This document shows positions 31,879 to 40,395 of a stretch of DNA of 40,444 bases, one piece after another (positions within the stretch are counted from its first letter, which is position 1; every line of letters begins with the position of its first letter). The notes under the pieces were generated by a model. It had not been told where the DNA came from and did not search any database. It saw only the letters and a list, made by a program, of their open reading frames with translations. The DNA lies in contig JAOZIB010000019.1 of assembly GCA_026014565.1 (NCBI GenBank), forward strand, positions 1,782 through 42,225, given 5' to 3'. The position numbers and the translations under genes were made by a program. The DNA comes from Candidatus Bathyarchaeum sp. Its GTDB lineage: Archaea; Thermoproteota; Bathyarchaeia; Bathyarchaeales; Bathyarchaeaceae.

Positions 31879-32805
31879 ATGCACGGATTCAAACTTACAA
31901 AAACTGTTAATTCTATGTTAATTTCGGTTATCGTTTTCAGTTTATTCTTAGCTTCTGCACAGCTTCCGCTGGTGCATTGTGTTCAATCGTCCACTGTGGG
32001 ATTGTGGCATATGGATGAGATTTTGGCCAGCGGATATTCAACAATAACCCCTGATTCTACGGGTTATAACAATGGAACCGTAGGCGGTGACATTGCAATT
32101 GTTGAAGGCAAATTTGACAAGGCTTTCCAGTTTAAAACAAGCGGTTACGTTTATGTGCCGATTAGGTTTTTGGTGGGTTTTCCTCCGACTCCTGAACCCA
32201 TTTATGTACCTGTTTGTACAACTTTGGATGTTCAAGAAGAACTCAAAATTGAAGCTTGGATAAATGTTCAAAGCTTCACAAACGCGACATACAACAACAT
32301 TGTAGTAAAATGCACAAGAAATGGCTCACTAATAGAAGACGTCACCCGCGTTTTTGGACTTGCAGTTAAACCCAGCCCAGACAATGAGAATCTAGGTGTA
32401 CTCAGTGGATGTATAAACACTGATGCTTCTGGCTTTAATGAAATCCTAACCGTGGAGCCCGTGATTTCTTTGAACACTTGGATTAACGTCGCCTTTACCC
32501 GAACTTCAACGGGCATGCACCTTTACGTGAATGGAGAAGAACAAGCAGTCACTGTAATCGAGGGTGTGCGAAACCCTGTTGGCTCCATACTAAACGGAAC
32601 CGAAGCCTACCTTGGGCACGACTCTGAAATGACAATCGACGAAATCCGAATCAGTGACCTCGCCCCCGAGGTTGTTGCTTCCCAAATTGACATTGGAGAC
32701 AACCTGCTAATTGCAATAATTGTGGTTGTTGTGGTTTTTTCTACTGCGTGGGTTTTGCGTAAAGCTATCCAAATGTGGGTAATTTACTCTAAAAGCAAAA
32801 ACTAA
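31879..32805 (+). CDS. Surface-anchored LamG-like (concanavalin A-like lectin) protein
   Basis: A 308-residue exported protein. The signal peptide spans about residues 1-35 (FKLTKTVNSMLISVIVFSLF then ASAQLPLVHC). The domain has LamG/laminin-G-3 marks: STVGLWHMDE, DSTGYNNGTVGG, GKFDKAFQFKTSGYVYVP, IEAWINVQSF, NTWINVAFTRTSTGMHLYVN and TIDEIRISDLAPE. A C-terminal membrane helix (about 272-295) and basic tail anchor it. Binding partner unknown, probably glycans. ATG 31879 has GTGAGGTG 7 nt upstream, better than 31837. Confidence 0.85.
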   Translation: MHGFKLTKTVNSMLISVIVFSLFLASAQLPLVHCVQSSTVGLWHMDEILASGYSTITPDSTGYNNGTVGGDIAIVEGKFDKAFQFKTSGYVYVPIRFLVGFPPTPEPIYVPVCTTLDVQEELKIEAWINVQSFTNATYNNIVVKCTRNGSLIEDVTRVFGLAVKPSPDNENLGVLSGCINTDASGFNEILTVEPVISLNTWINVAFTRTSTGMHLYVNGEEQAVTVIEGVRNPVGSILNGTEAYLGHDSEMTIDEIRISDLAPEVVASQIDIGDNLLIAIIVVVVVFSTAWVLRKAIQMWVIYSKSKN

Positions 32806-32831
32806 CACAAGTTACAAGCGGGTGTTTGTGT

Positions 32832-34004
32832 TTGGGTGTTGCCTTCAAACTTGTTCAGTTGTTGCTACGGCAAAAACTCACTGGCAAAGGACTGAAAGGA
32901 AAAGCAGGTACACCTCAGATTGTGTCCTTTGCAGTCACTAAAGCGTGCAATCTTCGATGTTTACACTGTCATGCCGATGCTCGTGACGCTTTCCCCAAAG
33001 AATTAACCCTCAAAGAGGCAATTCGAGCAATTGATGAGTTGGCTTGTCTTGGAACTGAAGCTATAATGTTCACTGGTGGCGAGCCGTTACTGCGAAAAGA
33101 GTTTGTTTTGCAGCTCGCTAGCTACTGCACTGACATAGGAATCCTGCCTGCAATGCTTACAAACGGCGTTTTGATAAACCATAAAGTCGCGTATGAACTC
33201 AAAGAAGCAGGAATCTTAGCTGTAGGCATTCCTTTAGACTCCCCAGAAGCTGAGCTCCACGATAAACTTCGGGCAGTTCCCGGAACCTTTGACAACGCCT
33301 TGCGAGGCATCCGAGCTTGCAAGGACATGGACTTGGAAGTTGTTGTTACCACGATGGCACTAAAAAGCAACTTTTGCACAGTTCCGCAGATGGTTGATTT
33401 AATCCAGAGCCTAGATGTGAACCAAGTTGCCATCTACGATTTGGTGCCAAACGGCAGGGGAAAAGAAATGATGGAAGAAGTCATGCTTCCCAAACAACGC
33501 GAGCAAGTAATTCGTTACCTTCAGCAGGTCCAAGAAACAAAAGAAATGACGTTTTTGTTTTCAGGAGGGCTTCCTATGTATCCTGAAATTGTGGCAACCA
33601 TGCACAAAACAAGGGGCACCAGTGCGCCGAACTTGCTTTTGAAACAGTTTTGGATACATTCGCCAATCGGTTGCCCTGCAGGAATCAGCTATTTGAGTTT
33701 GCGTCCTAATGGGGATGTGTATCCTTGTCCTTTTTTACAAATTAAGGTCGGTAACATCCGAGAACAAAGCCTTTCTGACATATGGTATGGTTCAGAGGTT
33801 TTAAAGTCCCTCCGAAACAGAAGCCTCCTAACAGGCGAATGCGGAACATGTGAATACAAACAAACCTGCGGCGGATGCAGAGGCAGAGCATACGCCGTTA
33901 ATGGGGACTACCTATCCGAAGATCCTGTTTGTCTAAAAGAGTTGATGAAAAAAGAAAATGTCTACCCAAATAACGTGCAACGCTTTGGATGGTGTGTCGG
34001 GTAA
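32832..34004 (+). CDS. Radical SAM/SPASM enzyme (AhbD/NirJ-like)
   Basis: A 390-residue protein. The SAM-binding cluster is C-N-L-R-C-L-H-C near residues 38-45, followed by the GGEP motif ([12 protein letters not shown]). The C-terminal SPASM domain has [37 protein letters not shown] and EDPVC, ligands for auxiliary [4Fe-4S] clusters. The layout resembles haem-synthesis enzymes AhbC/AhbD and NirJ and also peptide-modifying enzymes; the reaction is not determined. TTG 32832 is preferred over TTG 32826, as GCGGGTG is then 7 nt upstream. The 3' 107 nt are antisense to the methyltransferase gene. Confidence 0.88.
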   Translation: MGVAFKLVQLLLRQKLTGKGLKGKAGTPQIVSFAVTKACNLRCLHCHADARDAFPKELTLKEAIRAIDELACLGTEAIMFTGGEPLLRKEFVLQLASYCTDIGILPAMLTNGVLINHKVAYELKEAGILAVGIPLDSPEAELHDKLRAVPGTFDNALRGIRACKDMDLEVVVTTMALKSNFCTVPQMVDLIQSLDVNQVAIYDLVPNGRGKEMMEEVMLPKQREQVIRYLQQVQETKEMTFLFSGGLPMYPEIVATMHKTRGTSAPNLLLKQFWIHSPIGCPAGISYLSLRPNGDVYPCPFLQIKVGNIREQSLSDIWYGSEVLKSLRNRSLLTGECGTCEYKQTCGGCRGRAYAVNGDYLSEDPVCLKELMKKENVYPNNVQRFGWCVG

Positions 34005-34746
34005 TTGGGTTATTGTTGCCTATTCGCGGTTTTTCAATTACCGCTACATAGTTTGATGTTTTTGAGTTAATTAACTGTTTAATGCACCAACCTGTTCCTT
34101 CAAGTACCTGAACCATTTCTTGTTTGGAAACCATCAAGTAATCAAACCAAGGACTAACACAATCTTGAAAAACTGTTCTGATACGAACTTGACCTCCCAT
34201 TCTGCCCTTTTTCTTGTTAAGTTCATGGTAAGCCAAATGATTCGGGTCGTCTGTTTTGTATGGGTCACGGGTATCCGCGATAATTACTGCGTTTTCTGAA
34301 GTTATTTCATAGAATGACTTTAACACTTTTTGTGCCTTACTTAAACTGCCCAAAAGCCCAAAGTTGTTTCCCATCATGATGATTGTATCAAAAGAATTCA
34401 ACTTAAAATCGAGGTTTTCAACTGGCATAACCTTTGCTTGTTTCAATCCTCGTAATTTGCATACTTTTATTGCAAGAGGTGAAACATCAATTCCAACTAC
34501 TTCAAAACCTTTTTCTTGCAAATACAAGGAATGCCGCCCTGCTCCACAACCGATATCCAAAACTTTGCCTTTTACAAAATCCATCGCTTTTTGTTCACTT
34601 GGCTGCCAGTTTTTGTAACTCGAAAAATATGTTAGTGGATTAAGCTGATTTTTCAGGCCATCATCTCTTTCTATTGTTTCAAAAATTTGGTTGCCGTTGT
34701 AATAATTCCACAGCATTTGCCCAAAAGCATCTTCATCATCTTCCAT
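33898..34746 (-). CDS. Class I SAM-dependent methyltransferase with antisense-overlapping tail
   Basis: A 282-residue protein. Motif [17 protein letters not shown] near residue 65, [36 protein letters not shown] (post-I/motif II area) and [15 protein letters not shown] place it among class I methyltransferases; substrate unknown. The ordinary domain would end near VAVIEKPR (about 242). The last ~35 residues are encoded antisense to the end of the radical SAM gene and look like read-through, not conserved sequence. ATG 34746 has GGGGTTG a few nt upstream. Confidence 0.82.
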   Translation of the reverse strand: MEDDEDAFGQMLWNYYNGNQIFETIERDDGLKNQLNPLTYFSSYKNWQPSEQKAMDFVKGKVLDIGCGAGRHSLYLQEKGFEVVGIDVSPLAIKVCKLRGLKQAKVMPVENLDFKLNSFDTIIMMGNNFGLLGSLSKAQKVLKSFYEITSENAVIIADTRDPYKTDDPNHLAYHELNKKKGRMGGQVRIRTVFQDCVSPWFDYLMVSKQEMVQVLEGTGWCIKQLINSKTSNYVAVIEKPRIGNNNPITRHTIQSVARYLGRHFLFSSTLLDKQDLRIGSPH

Positions 34747-34997
34747 TGGTCAACCCCTGCAAAAACCAAGATAGCAATTTTTTAACGTGAAATGAATAAA
34801 AAATTTGGGGTCAATTACACCGGAGTTTTTCTTTTTCTTGGTCTGCGTTTGAAGTGGCATCTTCCTAACCAGTTTCTGAGCTTTGATTGGCAGTATCCTT
34901 CCATGTTGTTTACGCAGTGCTTTTGGTTGCATTTTACTTTTGTTCGCATTTAATATCTCCAAAAGCTGGTCTTGCAGATTACAACAAACGGTCTGCT

Positions 34998-36017
34998 TTA
35001 ATCATTTCTTTTTTGTTTCAGACACGTTTCTGGCCTAAATATTCCCTCTTCTGTTATGACTGCGTCAACATACTCTAGGGGTGTAATGTCAAAGGCAGGA
35101 TTCATAACTTTGATGCCTTTAGGGGCGATTCTTTCGCATCCAATGTTTGTGACTTCTGTTGGGCTTCTTTCTTCGATAACTGCATCTTCAGAAGAACGAG
35201 ACTGGTCCATAGTAGACATGGGAGCAGCTACATAGAAGGGGATTCCGTGTTCGGCTGCCAAAACTGCAACGTTGTAGGTTCCAATTTTGTTCAAAACTGC
35301 GTCGCGAACAATGCGGTCTGCACCAACAACTACCTTGTTGACCATACCTTGGGACATTACATAACCCACCATTGTGTCGCTGATTAATGTCACTGGAATA
35401 TTGTCTCGCATCAACTCGTAACAGGTGAGTTTGGCTCCTTGCTGTCGTGGACGGGTTTCACATGAAATTACTTTGATGTCTTTTCCTTCTTCGATGGCAG
35501 CACGAATAACCCCAAGGGCAGTACCATAATCTACGGTCGCTAAACTACCCGCGTTACAGTGAGTCATAACCGTGTCCCCGTCTTCAATCAGAGTTGCGCC
35601 AAATTTTCCCATTTTACGGTTGGTTTCTACGTCTTCATCTGCCATGGTGTTTGCTTCTTTTACTACTGCTTCTGCTAACTGCTGTTTACTTCCTTGGGTT
35701 TCTTGGGCTTTTTTCATAACTCTGTCAATTGCCCAAAACAGATTCACCGCAGTTGGGCGCGTAGTGCGCAAAACAGCAGCAGCATCTTCCAATTCTTTCA
35801 TCAGTTGTTCTCGAGTTTTTGCAGTTGAATGAAAAGCAGTCAAAGCCAAACCATACGCAGCAGACACCCCAATAAGAGGCGCACCTCGCACTTGCATTTC
35901 TTTAATGGCGTAAGCCATGTCTTGATAATTTTTTAGTTTCACCCAAACTTCTTGGTTGGGGAGTTTTCTTTGATCAACTACAGTAACTATACCGTCTTCC
36001 CATTCAATCGTTCGCAC
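34998..36017 (-). CDS. mtnA: S-methyl-5-thioribose-1-phosphate isomerase (aIF2B-related)
   Basis: Converts methylthioribose 1-phosphate to methylthioribulose 1-phosphate in methionine salvage; related archaeal enzymes handle 5-deoxyribose or ribose 1,5-bisphosphate. The 339 residues show MQVRGAPLIGVSAAYG, VMTHCNAGSLATVDYG with the catalytic Cys, SCETRPRQQGAKLT and VVVGADRIVRDAVLNKIGT with the catalytic Asp, all as in MtnA. GTG 36017 is used. It follows the HTH-phosphoribosyltransferase gene by 67 nt on the same strand; both act on phosphoribosyl compounds. Confidence 0.9.
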   Translation of the reverse strand: MRTIEWEDGIVTVVDQRKLPNQEVWVKLKNYQDMAYAIKEMQVRGAPLIGVSAAYGLALTAFHSTAKTREQLMKELEDAAAVLRTTRPTAVNLFWAIDRVMKKAQETQGSKQQLAEAVVKEANTMADEDVETNRKMGKFGATLIEDGDTVMTHCNAGSLATVDYGTALGVIRAAIEEGKDIKVISCETRPRQQGAKLTCYELMRDNIPVTLISDTMVGYVMSQGMVNKVVVGADRIVRDAVLNKIGTYNVAVLAAEHGIPFYVAAPMSTMDQSRSSEDAVIEERSPTEVTNIGCERIAPKGIKVMNPAFDITPLEYVDAVITEEGIFRPETCLKQKRND

Positions 36018-36084
36018 AACTAAACACCTATTATGGTGGATTTAGTGTTCCGGTCAGATAATACGTTTTCTCAAAATCTGTAAA

Positions 36085-36816
36085 CTATTGTTTTTTGTTG
36101 AGTTTAATTACAACCTCAACTGGACTGCCTTTGGGAAGCTTCAAGTTTTGTTTCCAATCCTCACCAACAGCAATAAGAGAGTAAACTCCAGAAACTTCTG
36201 CTCGAGCTTTCTTAACAAAGTTTACTAGGGCCGCTTGGGTTTCCCCTGTTTTTATCATGTCATCTACGATTAGCACGCTGTCTCGTCGTTTTATGGCGTC
36301 TTTGGGCAAATACAGTGTCAATGTGTATCCTGAATCCCGCAAAACATAGGTTTCTTCAAGAAAAGCTGGAACACCCACTTCTTTGTTACGTTTAGCGATC
36401 AGTAAATCTACGCCTAACGAGTTTGCTACCATTGTTCCTAGGGGTACACCGTCAACTGCTGCAGTCAGAACCTTTGTAACTCGACCCCCTGCAAAGGTTG
36501 CAAGGGCATGCTGGGCTGCTTGTTGCAAGATGTTATGGTCGCCAATAATCCAGGTGTTGTTGAAGTATCCTGCTTGGTTGAATTTGATTCGTCTGCGCAG
36601 TTCTGCTTTTAGGCCCACCAGTTTGGTTAGAACTTCCCAAAGTTCTTTTGCGCGTTCAGCGTTGGGTAGAACGTGGCCTTTGGCGTATCGGCTTAGAACT
36701 GTTACAGGCAGATTTGTTTTAGCGGATAATTCTCGGTAGGTGTATTCTTTTTTTGCTGTCCGGAGGAGTTCTATGGTCATTAAACGGAGTTTAAGGTCTT
36801 CTGCGTGTGTGTTCAT
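36085..36816 (-). CDS. HTH-phosphoribosyltransferase regulator (GfcR/PyrE-like)
   Basis: A 243-residue fusion. Residues ~1-60 form a DNA-binding HTH (YRELSAKTNLPVTVLSRYAKG). Residues ~85-230 form a type I phosphoribosyltransferase domain with the PRPP loop SVLIVDDMIKTGETQAAL, VDGVPLGTMVANSLGVDLL and a flexible-loop region. The architecture matches archaeal orotate-PRTase-like regulators such as GfcR, in which the enzyme fold senses PRPP or nucleotides; I infer regulation, not catalysis. ATG 36816 sits 14 nt from AAAGGG. Two TGTACACC repeats flank its TATA box. Confidence 0.85.
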   Translation of the reverse strand: MNTHAEDLKLRLMTIELLRTAKKEYTYRELSAKTNLPVTVLSRYAKGHVLPNAERAKELWEVLTKLVGLKAELRRRIKFNQAGYFNNTWIIGDHNILQQAAQHALATFAGGRVTKVLTAAVDGVPLGTMVANSLGVDLLIAKRNKEVGVPAFLEETYVLRDSGYTLTLYLPKDAIKRRDSVLIVDDMIKTGETQAALVNFVKKARAEVSGVYSLIAVGEDWKQNLKLPKGSPVEVVIKLNKKQ

Positions 36817-36832
36817 TTTTATCCCTTTATTT

Positions 36833-36866
36833 TGTACACCAACAAATCAAATAACGCGTGTACACC
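36833..36866 (-). promoter_or_regulatory. TGTACACC direct repeats flanking the promoter of the HTH-PRTase gene
   Basis: TGTACACC occurs at 36833-36840 and again at 36859-36866, 26 bp apart, in the same orientation. Between them, on the minus strand, is TATA-like GTTATTTGATT. Repeats on both sides of a TATA box suggest an autoregulatory operator. Confidence 0.5.
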
Positions 36867-36938
36867 CTACCTATTTTAACGTGGATAGATTTATAATTTC
36901 CGTATGGACACGCAACGTATCATTTTGTGTAAAATGAG

Positions 36939-37031
36939 TGGCGGATCCGCCGGGATTTGAACCCGGGATCTTCGGCTTTCTTCTCGTTTGGTTAGAAGGC
37001 CGACGCCTTATCCATACTAGGCCACGGACCC
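36939..37031 (-). tRNA. tRNA-Arg(UCU) with a 15-nt intron
   Basis: Acceptor GGGTCCG/CGGATCC (one G-U), D-arm beginning GCCTAGTATGGATAAGGC, anticodon stem TCGGC/GCCGA with mature loop CTTCTAA (anticodon UCU, reading AGA), variable AGATC, T-stem CCGGG/CCCGG with loop TTCAAAT, discriminator G at 36942 and encoded CCA at 36939-36941. Exons are 36993-37031 and 36942-36977. It lies 68 nt upstream of the 3' end of leuS. Confidence 0.95.
36978..36992 (-). other. Intron of tRNA-Arg(UCU), 15 nt, position 37/38
   Basis: Outer helix is the anticodon stem; central helix CTTC/GAAG, bulges TA|A and AA|A. The remaining 8 nt (CCAAACGA) form a loop with no inner helix, so this is a minimal bulge-helix-loop substrate. 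Confidence 0.88.
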
Positions 37032-37099
37032 AAGTGAGCCTTCATAGTGTAATAATTGCCTAGATATAATCTTTCATTTTCTTTGCAAACAAGGCACAG

Positions 37100-39985
37100 T
37101 TACTCAATGTAAATCGCAGGACGATACGGTTTAGCAAACCTAGCTTTCTGTTGGGGATCATTGATGCTTAGTTCATCTTCAGTGTAGATGTGAAGTTTTA
37201 CGTTGAATTCTTTTTCAAAAAACGTCTTAGCGGTTTTCAGTACTTTTGCTTCCTCTAAAACGCCTGCTTGTATCTGTTTTTGTTTGATATCCTCAGGCAT
37301 TCTGTTAATCTCTTGGGAAAGTCCCTGCACAAACTTTGCAAGTTTTCCAGCAACGGGCTTTAGTTCAGGGCTTGTCATTAGTTCTTTCATTAATTCGCCG
37401 ATAACAATGTTTCCGGACGTTGATTTTTCAACTGCTGTAATGTAGGTTTTCCATTTCCATGGCGCAGCACAGTAGAAGTAAATCTGTTTTGGGGTCATCT
37501 TGGTTGCTTTGAGGATGTTCGCGGTGTCTTCTATTACATTTTTGACCAGATTTTCTGCTTCTTCGGCTTGGATGTCTACTTTGGTTTCGTCGTATTCTGG
37601 CCAATCTGCTACAGAAACAAAATCTTCGTGGCCCAGTTGACTGTAAAGTTCTTCACATATGTAAGGAGCAAAAGGAGCCAACAAACGAACCCAAGAATCT
37701 AACGCTTGTTTTAGAACCTCTGAGTCAAGGCTTTCTGTTCTTCGAACATACCATCGAAAATCATTCCACACTTCAAACAGTGCATGCTCAAGGGCTGTTC
37801 GAGTTTTAAGGCCTTCCATATTTTCTGTGATTGTCTTTATTTTTTGTTGCAATAAGCTAAGAAGCCATTTTTCCATATGACCAGATTGCGAGGTTTTGGA
37901 GTTTTTAATTATGTTTTCTGCTAATGTTTGGAAGCCTCTTAATTTGGTTTTAAAGTCTTTGACTGTGTCGGCTCGCCAGTCGGGGTCGTTCATTCCTTCT
38001 CCCCCTAAAAGCAACGCACAGCGGGTTGCATCTGCTCCAAACTTGTTCAGGGCATCTTTTAGGGTGATGAAGTTACCCTTAGATTTGGACATCTTTTTTC
38101 CTTCAATGCTCAGCATGCCATTTACGCCCACGGCTCGAGGCAAATGTTTAGGGAACAAGGCGGTATGCTGGAACAAAAAGAACGTCAAATGATTAGGCAA
38201 CAATTCTTTGGCTGAGATTCTCAAATCCAGTGGATACCAGTAAAGGAATTCTTTGCGCATCTCTTCCAGTTGTTCGGTTGGGATTTTTGTTTGCTCAGAA
38301 ACAGTTTCTGGGTTACCTTTTCCGTAGAAAATGTAGTCAAACACTTCTAGTGTTAACTGGTCCCCTTGGATGTTGTATTTTTTGAGATGCTTGTTTATGG
38401 TATAAAATGCCATGTAAACCGTAGAGTCCGTTAGGGTTTCTACTATCCATCCGGGGCTCCATGGCAGGGCGGTTCCTAAGCCGCTTTTTCGGGCGCAGGG
38501 CCATTCTTTGAGCCAATCAATAATGTTCAAAAACCATTGACGGGCAGAATCCGGATAAATCGTTGCTTGTTCTAAGGTGTTTTTGGTTTGCTGTTTCCAT
38601 TCGGGGTCAGAATATTTTACAAACCATTGTCCCTCAAGAAGCTTAACCACACAAGGAGTCATGCATCGACAGACCACCGGGTCCGGCAGGTCATACATGG
38701 AGTCTGTGATGCCTTTTTCTTTAAAGTCAGCAATTAGGATGTCTTTTATCTTGCTGACCGGTTTTCCTGCGTACTCTTCGCAGATCGGTTTGAGGGTTCC
38801 GCCGTGGAACTCTTTTTTGTATAACGTTTTGGTTGCTTCTTCTGCTTTGGTGTCGTTTTGGTCTTTTACTTGCATTTTTTCTACAAGTTCAACGGCAGGG
38901 AATTCTCCAAAACCTTCCACGTTAATTAACGAAATTGGTTTGATGTCTTTGACTGTTTGGGGGTCGATTCCAAATTCGTTGAGTAAGTCGGGCTTGTTTT
39001 GCAGGTCACGTAGTGCCAAATAGTCAAAGGGTGCATGAGCGGGTACGCTGTAGACTACTCCAGTTGCGTTGTCTGGGCTAACAAACCATCCTGGAAGAAT
39101 CAGCATTTTTCGTGTGCTTAAGGGGCTGGTGAATAGTTTGCCGATGATTTGTTTGCCTTTGAAGGTTTCCAAAATTGTAACTTTTTTGAGTTGTTCGGTA
39201 AGTTTGTTGGCGCATGTTTGGCTGATTATCCAGTTTTCGCCGTTTACTGTTGCTTTGACGTAGTCTGCGTCGGGGTTTATCCAGATGTTTGTGATTCCGT
39301 AGATGGTTTCTGGGCGAAATGTTGCCGCGGGTAGGATTGTTCCGTCTTGCATTTTGTATTTGATTAAGGTGTATTCTTCGGCTACGACGCCTTCTCCGGT
39401 TTGTCGGTCGTGGTCGCCAGTTGGGCTTTGGTCATGGGGGCACCAAACGACTGGGTATGTGCCTTTGATGATGTAGCCTTTTTCTCGTAATCGTTCACAT
39501 TGCCATTCGACAAATTTGCTAAAGGTTGGATACAATGAGGTTGTGTTAAATTCTCGTCTCCAGTCTACAGAAAATCCGATTCGTTTGACTGAGCCTCGGC
39601 TATCGTCTGTGTAATATTTTGCCATGAACACGGGGTCAACAAATTTTTTGAGGTTCTCTTCTGAGACTCCGTCCATTTCCCTGAAGGCTCGAATCAAGAT
39701 TTCGTCGCCGTTTTTTACGCGTTCGCTGGCTCCGGCGATGGTTTCTCCGGTCCAGTGCCATGCCCAAGGGAACAATACGTTGAAGCCTTTCATGCGTTTG
39801 TATCGGGCAATTGCGTCTACACGGGTGGCAGTAAAACCGTGGCCTACATGAAGGGGGCCATTCATGTACGAAAAAGGAAAAGTGATAAAATATTTCTCCC
39901 TATTCGGGTCTGGGTCGGCCTCGAATATTTTGGCGCCTTGCCATTTTTTTTGCCACTTTTGTTCCATTTGACTAAGAGATGTCAT
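37100..39985 (-). CDS. leuS: Leucyl-tRNA synthetase (archaeal type)
   Basis: Class I synthetase of 961 residues, the archaeal/eukaryotic length. HIGH motif PLHVGHGF at residues 46-49, editing CP1 domain inserted in the catalytic core (about 160-480, with YSVPAHAPFDYLALRD), KKMSKSKGN near 631-635, the anticodon-binding helical bundle and the archaeal C-terminal extension. Editing removes mischarged residues. ATG 39985 is the first start; a weak GG precedes it. About 410 nt upstream on the same strand is a class II tRNA, probably tRNA-Leu. Confidence 0.97.
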   Translation of the reverse strand: MTSLSQMEQKWQKKWQGAKIFEADPDPNREKYFITFPFSYMNGPLHVGHGFTATRVDAIARYKRMKGFNVLFPWAWHWTGETIAGASERVKNGDEILIRAFREMDGVSEENLKKFVDPVFMAKYYTDDSRGSVKRIGFSVDWRREFNTTSLYPTFSKFVEWQCERLREKGYIIKGTYPVVWCPHDQSPTGDHDRQTGEGVVAEEYTLIKYKMQDGTILPAATFRPETIYGITNIWINPDADYVKATVNGENWIISQTCANKLTEQLKKVTILETFKGKQIIGKLFTSPLSTRKMLILPGWFVSPDNATGVVYSVPAHAPFDYLALRDLQNKPDLLNEFGIDPQTVKDIKPISLINVEGFGEFPAVELVEKMQVKDQNDTKAEEATKTLYKKEFHGGTLKPICEEYAGKPVSKIKDILIADFKEKGITDSMYDLPDPVVCRCMTPCVVKLLEGQWFVKYSDPEWKQQTKNTLEQATIYPDSARQWFLNIIDWLKEWPCARKSGLGTALPWSPGWIVETLTDSTVYMAFYTINKHLKKYNIQGDQLTLEVFDYIFYGKGNPETVSEQTKIPTEQLEEMRKEFLYWYPLDLRISAKELLPNHLTFFLFQHTALFPKHLPRAVGVNGMLSIEGKKMSKSKGNFITLKDALNKFGADATRCALLLGGEGMNDPDWRADTVKDFKTKLRGFQTLAENIIKNSKTSQSGHMEKWLLSLLQQKIKTITENMEGLKTRTALEHALFEVWNDFRWYVRRTESLDSEVLKQALDSWVRLLAPFAPYICEELYSQLGHEDFVSVADWPEYDETKVDIQAEEAENLVKNVIEDTANILKATKMTPKQIYFYCAAPWKWKTYITAVEKSTSGNIVIGELMKELMTSPELKPVAGKLAKFVQGLSQEINRMPEDIKQKQIQAGVLEEAKVLKTAKTFFEKEFNVKLHIYTEDELSINDPQQKARFAKPYRPAIYIE

Positions 39986-40395
39986 TAAACCATTTGGAGT
40001 ACCCAGAAAGTTAAAAGTGTTTTCAGTATCCTAAACAAGAATTTACCCTGATTTTTTGTTGTCTGTGTGAGCCTTGAAAACCATTTGTGTGTCGTGCAGA
40101 AAATTTCAGAAAAAGTTTGATACAACAACTATTTCCGAAAGAGCACAGAAGTAGTCGTCGTCTTTTTGGTAAATTACTGGACGACTACTACTTTAACGAA
40201 GGCATTAAAACATGTTTGAAATATTTTTCGCGCTCTTTTAGAGCTTGATTTTTTGTTTTCCAGTTTTGTGCCTTGGCTTCAGAGGCTAAATAGCGTAAAT
40301 GGGTCTTTTTTGATGGTTTTTATTTCGCCTTTGTTTGGTTTTGGAAAAGTGTCAGTGATTATTTGATTTTTTCTAGGAACAATTTACTAAGAAAA
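39986..40395. other. Intergenic region upstream of leuS
   Basis: No protein gene. AGTAGTCGTC (40150-40159) and GACGACTACT (40180-40189) form a perfect 10-bp hairpin with a 20-nt loop. GCTCT-TTT-AGAGC (near 40232-40244) is a smaller hairpin followed by a T6 run on the plus strand. The rest is AT-rich. Confidence 0.45.

Noticed and set aside
34750-34962. 70-codon basic open frame upstream of the methyltransferase gene
   Set aside because: Begins with TTG without a ribosome-binding site, composition is dominated by Lys from an A-rich stretch, and no family is recognised. Treated as spacer between mtnA and the methyltransferase.
40232-40262. GCTCT-TTT-AGAGC followed by a T-run as an intrinsic terminator
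   Set aside because: The T-run is on the plus strand, but no plus-strand gene precedes it; neighbouring genes are on the minus strand.
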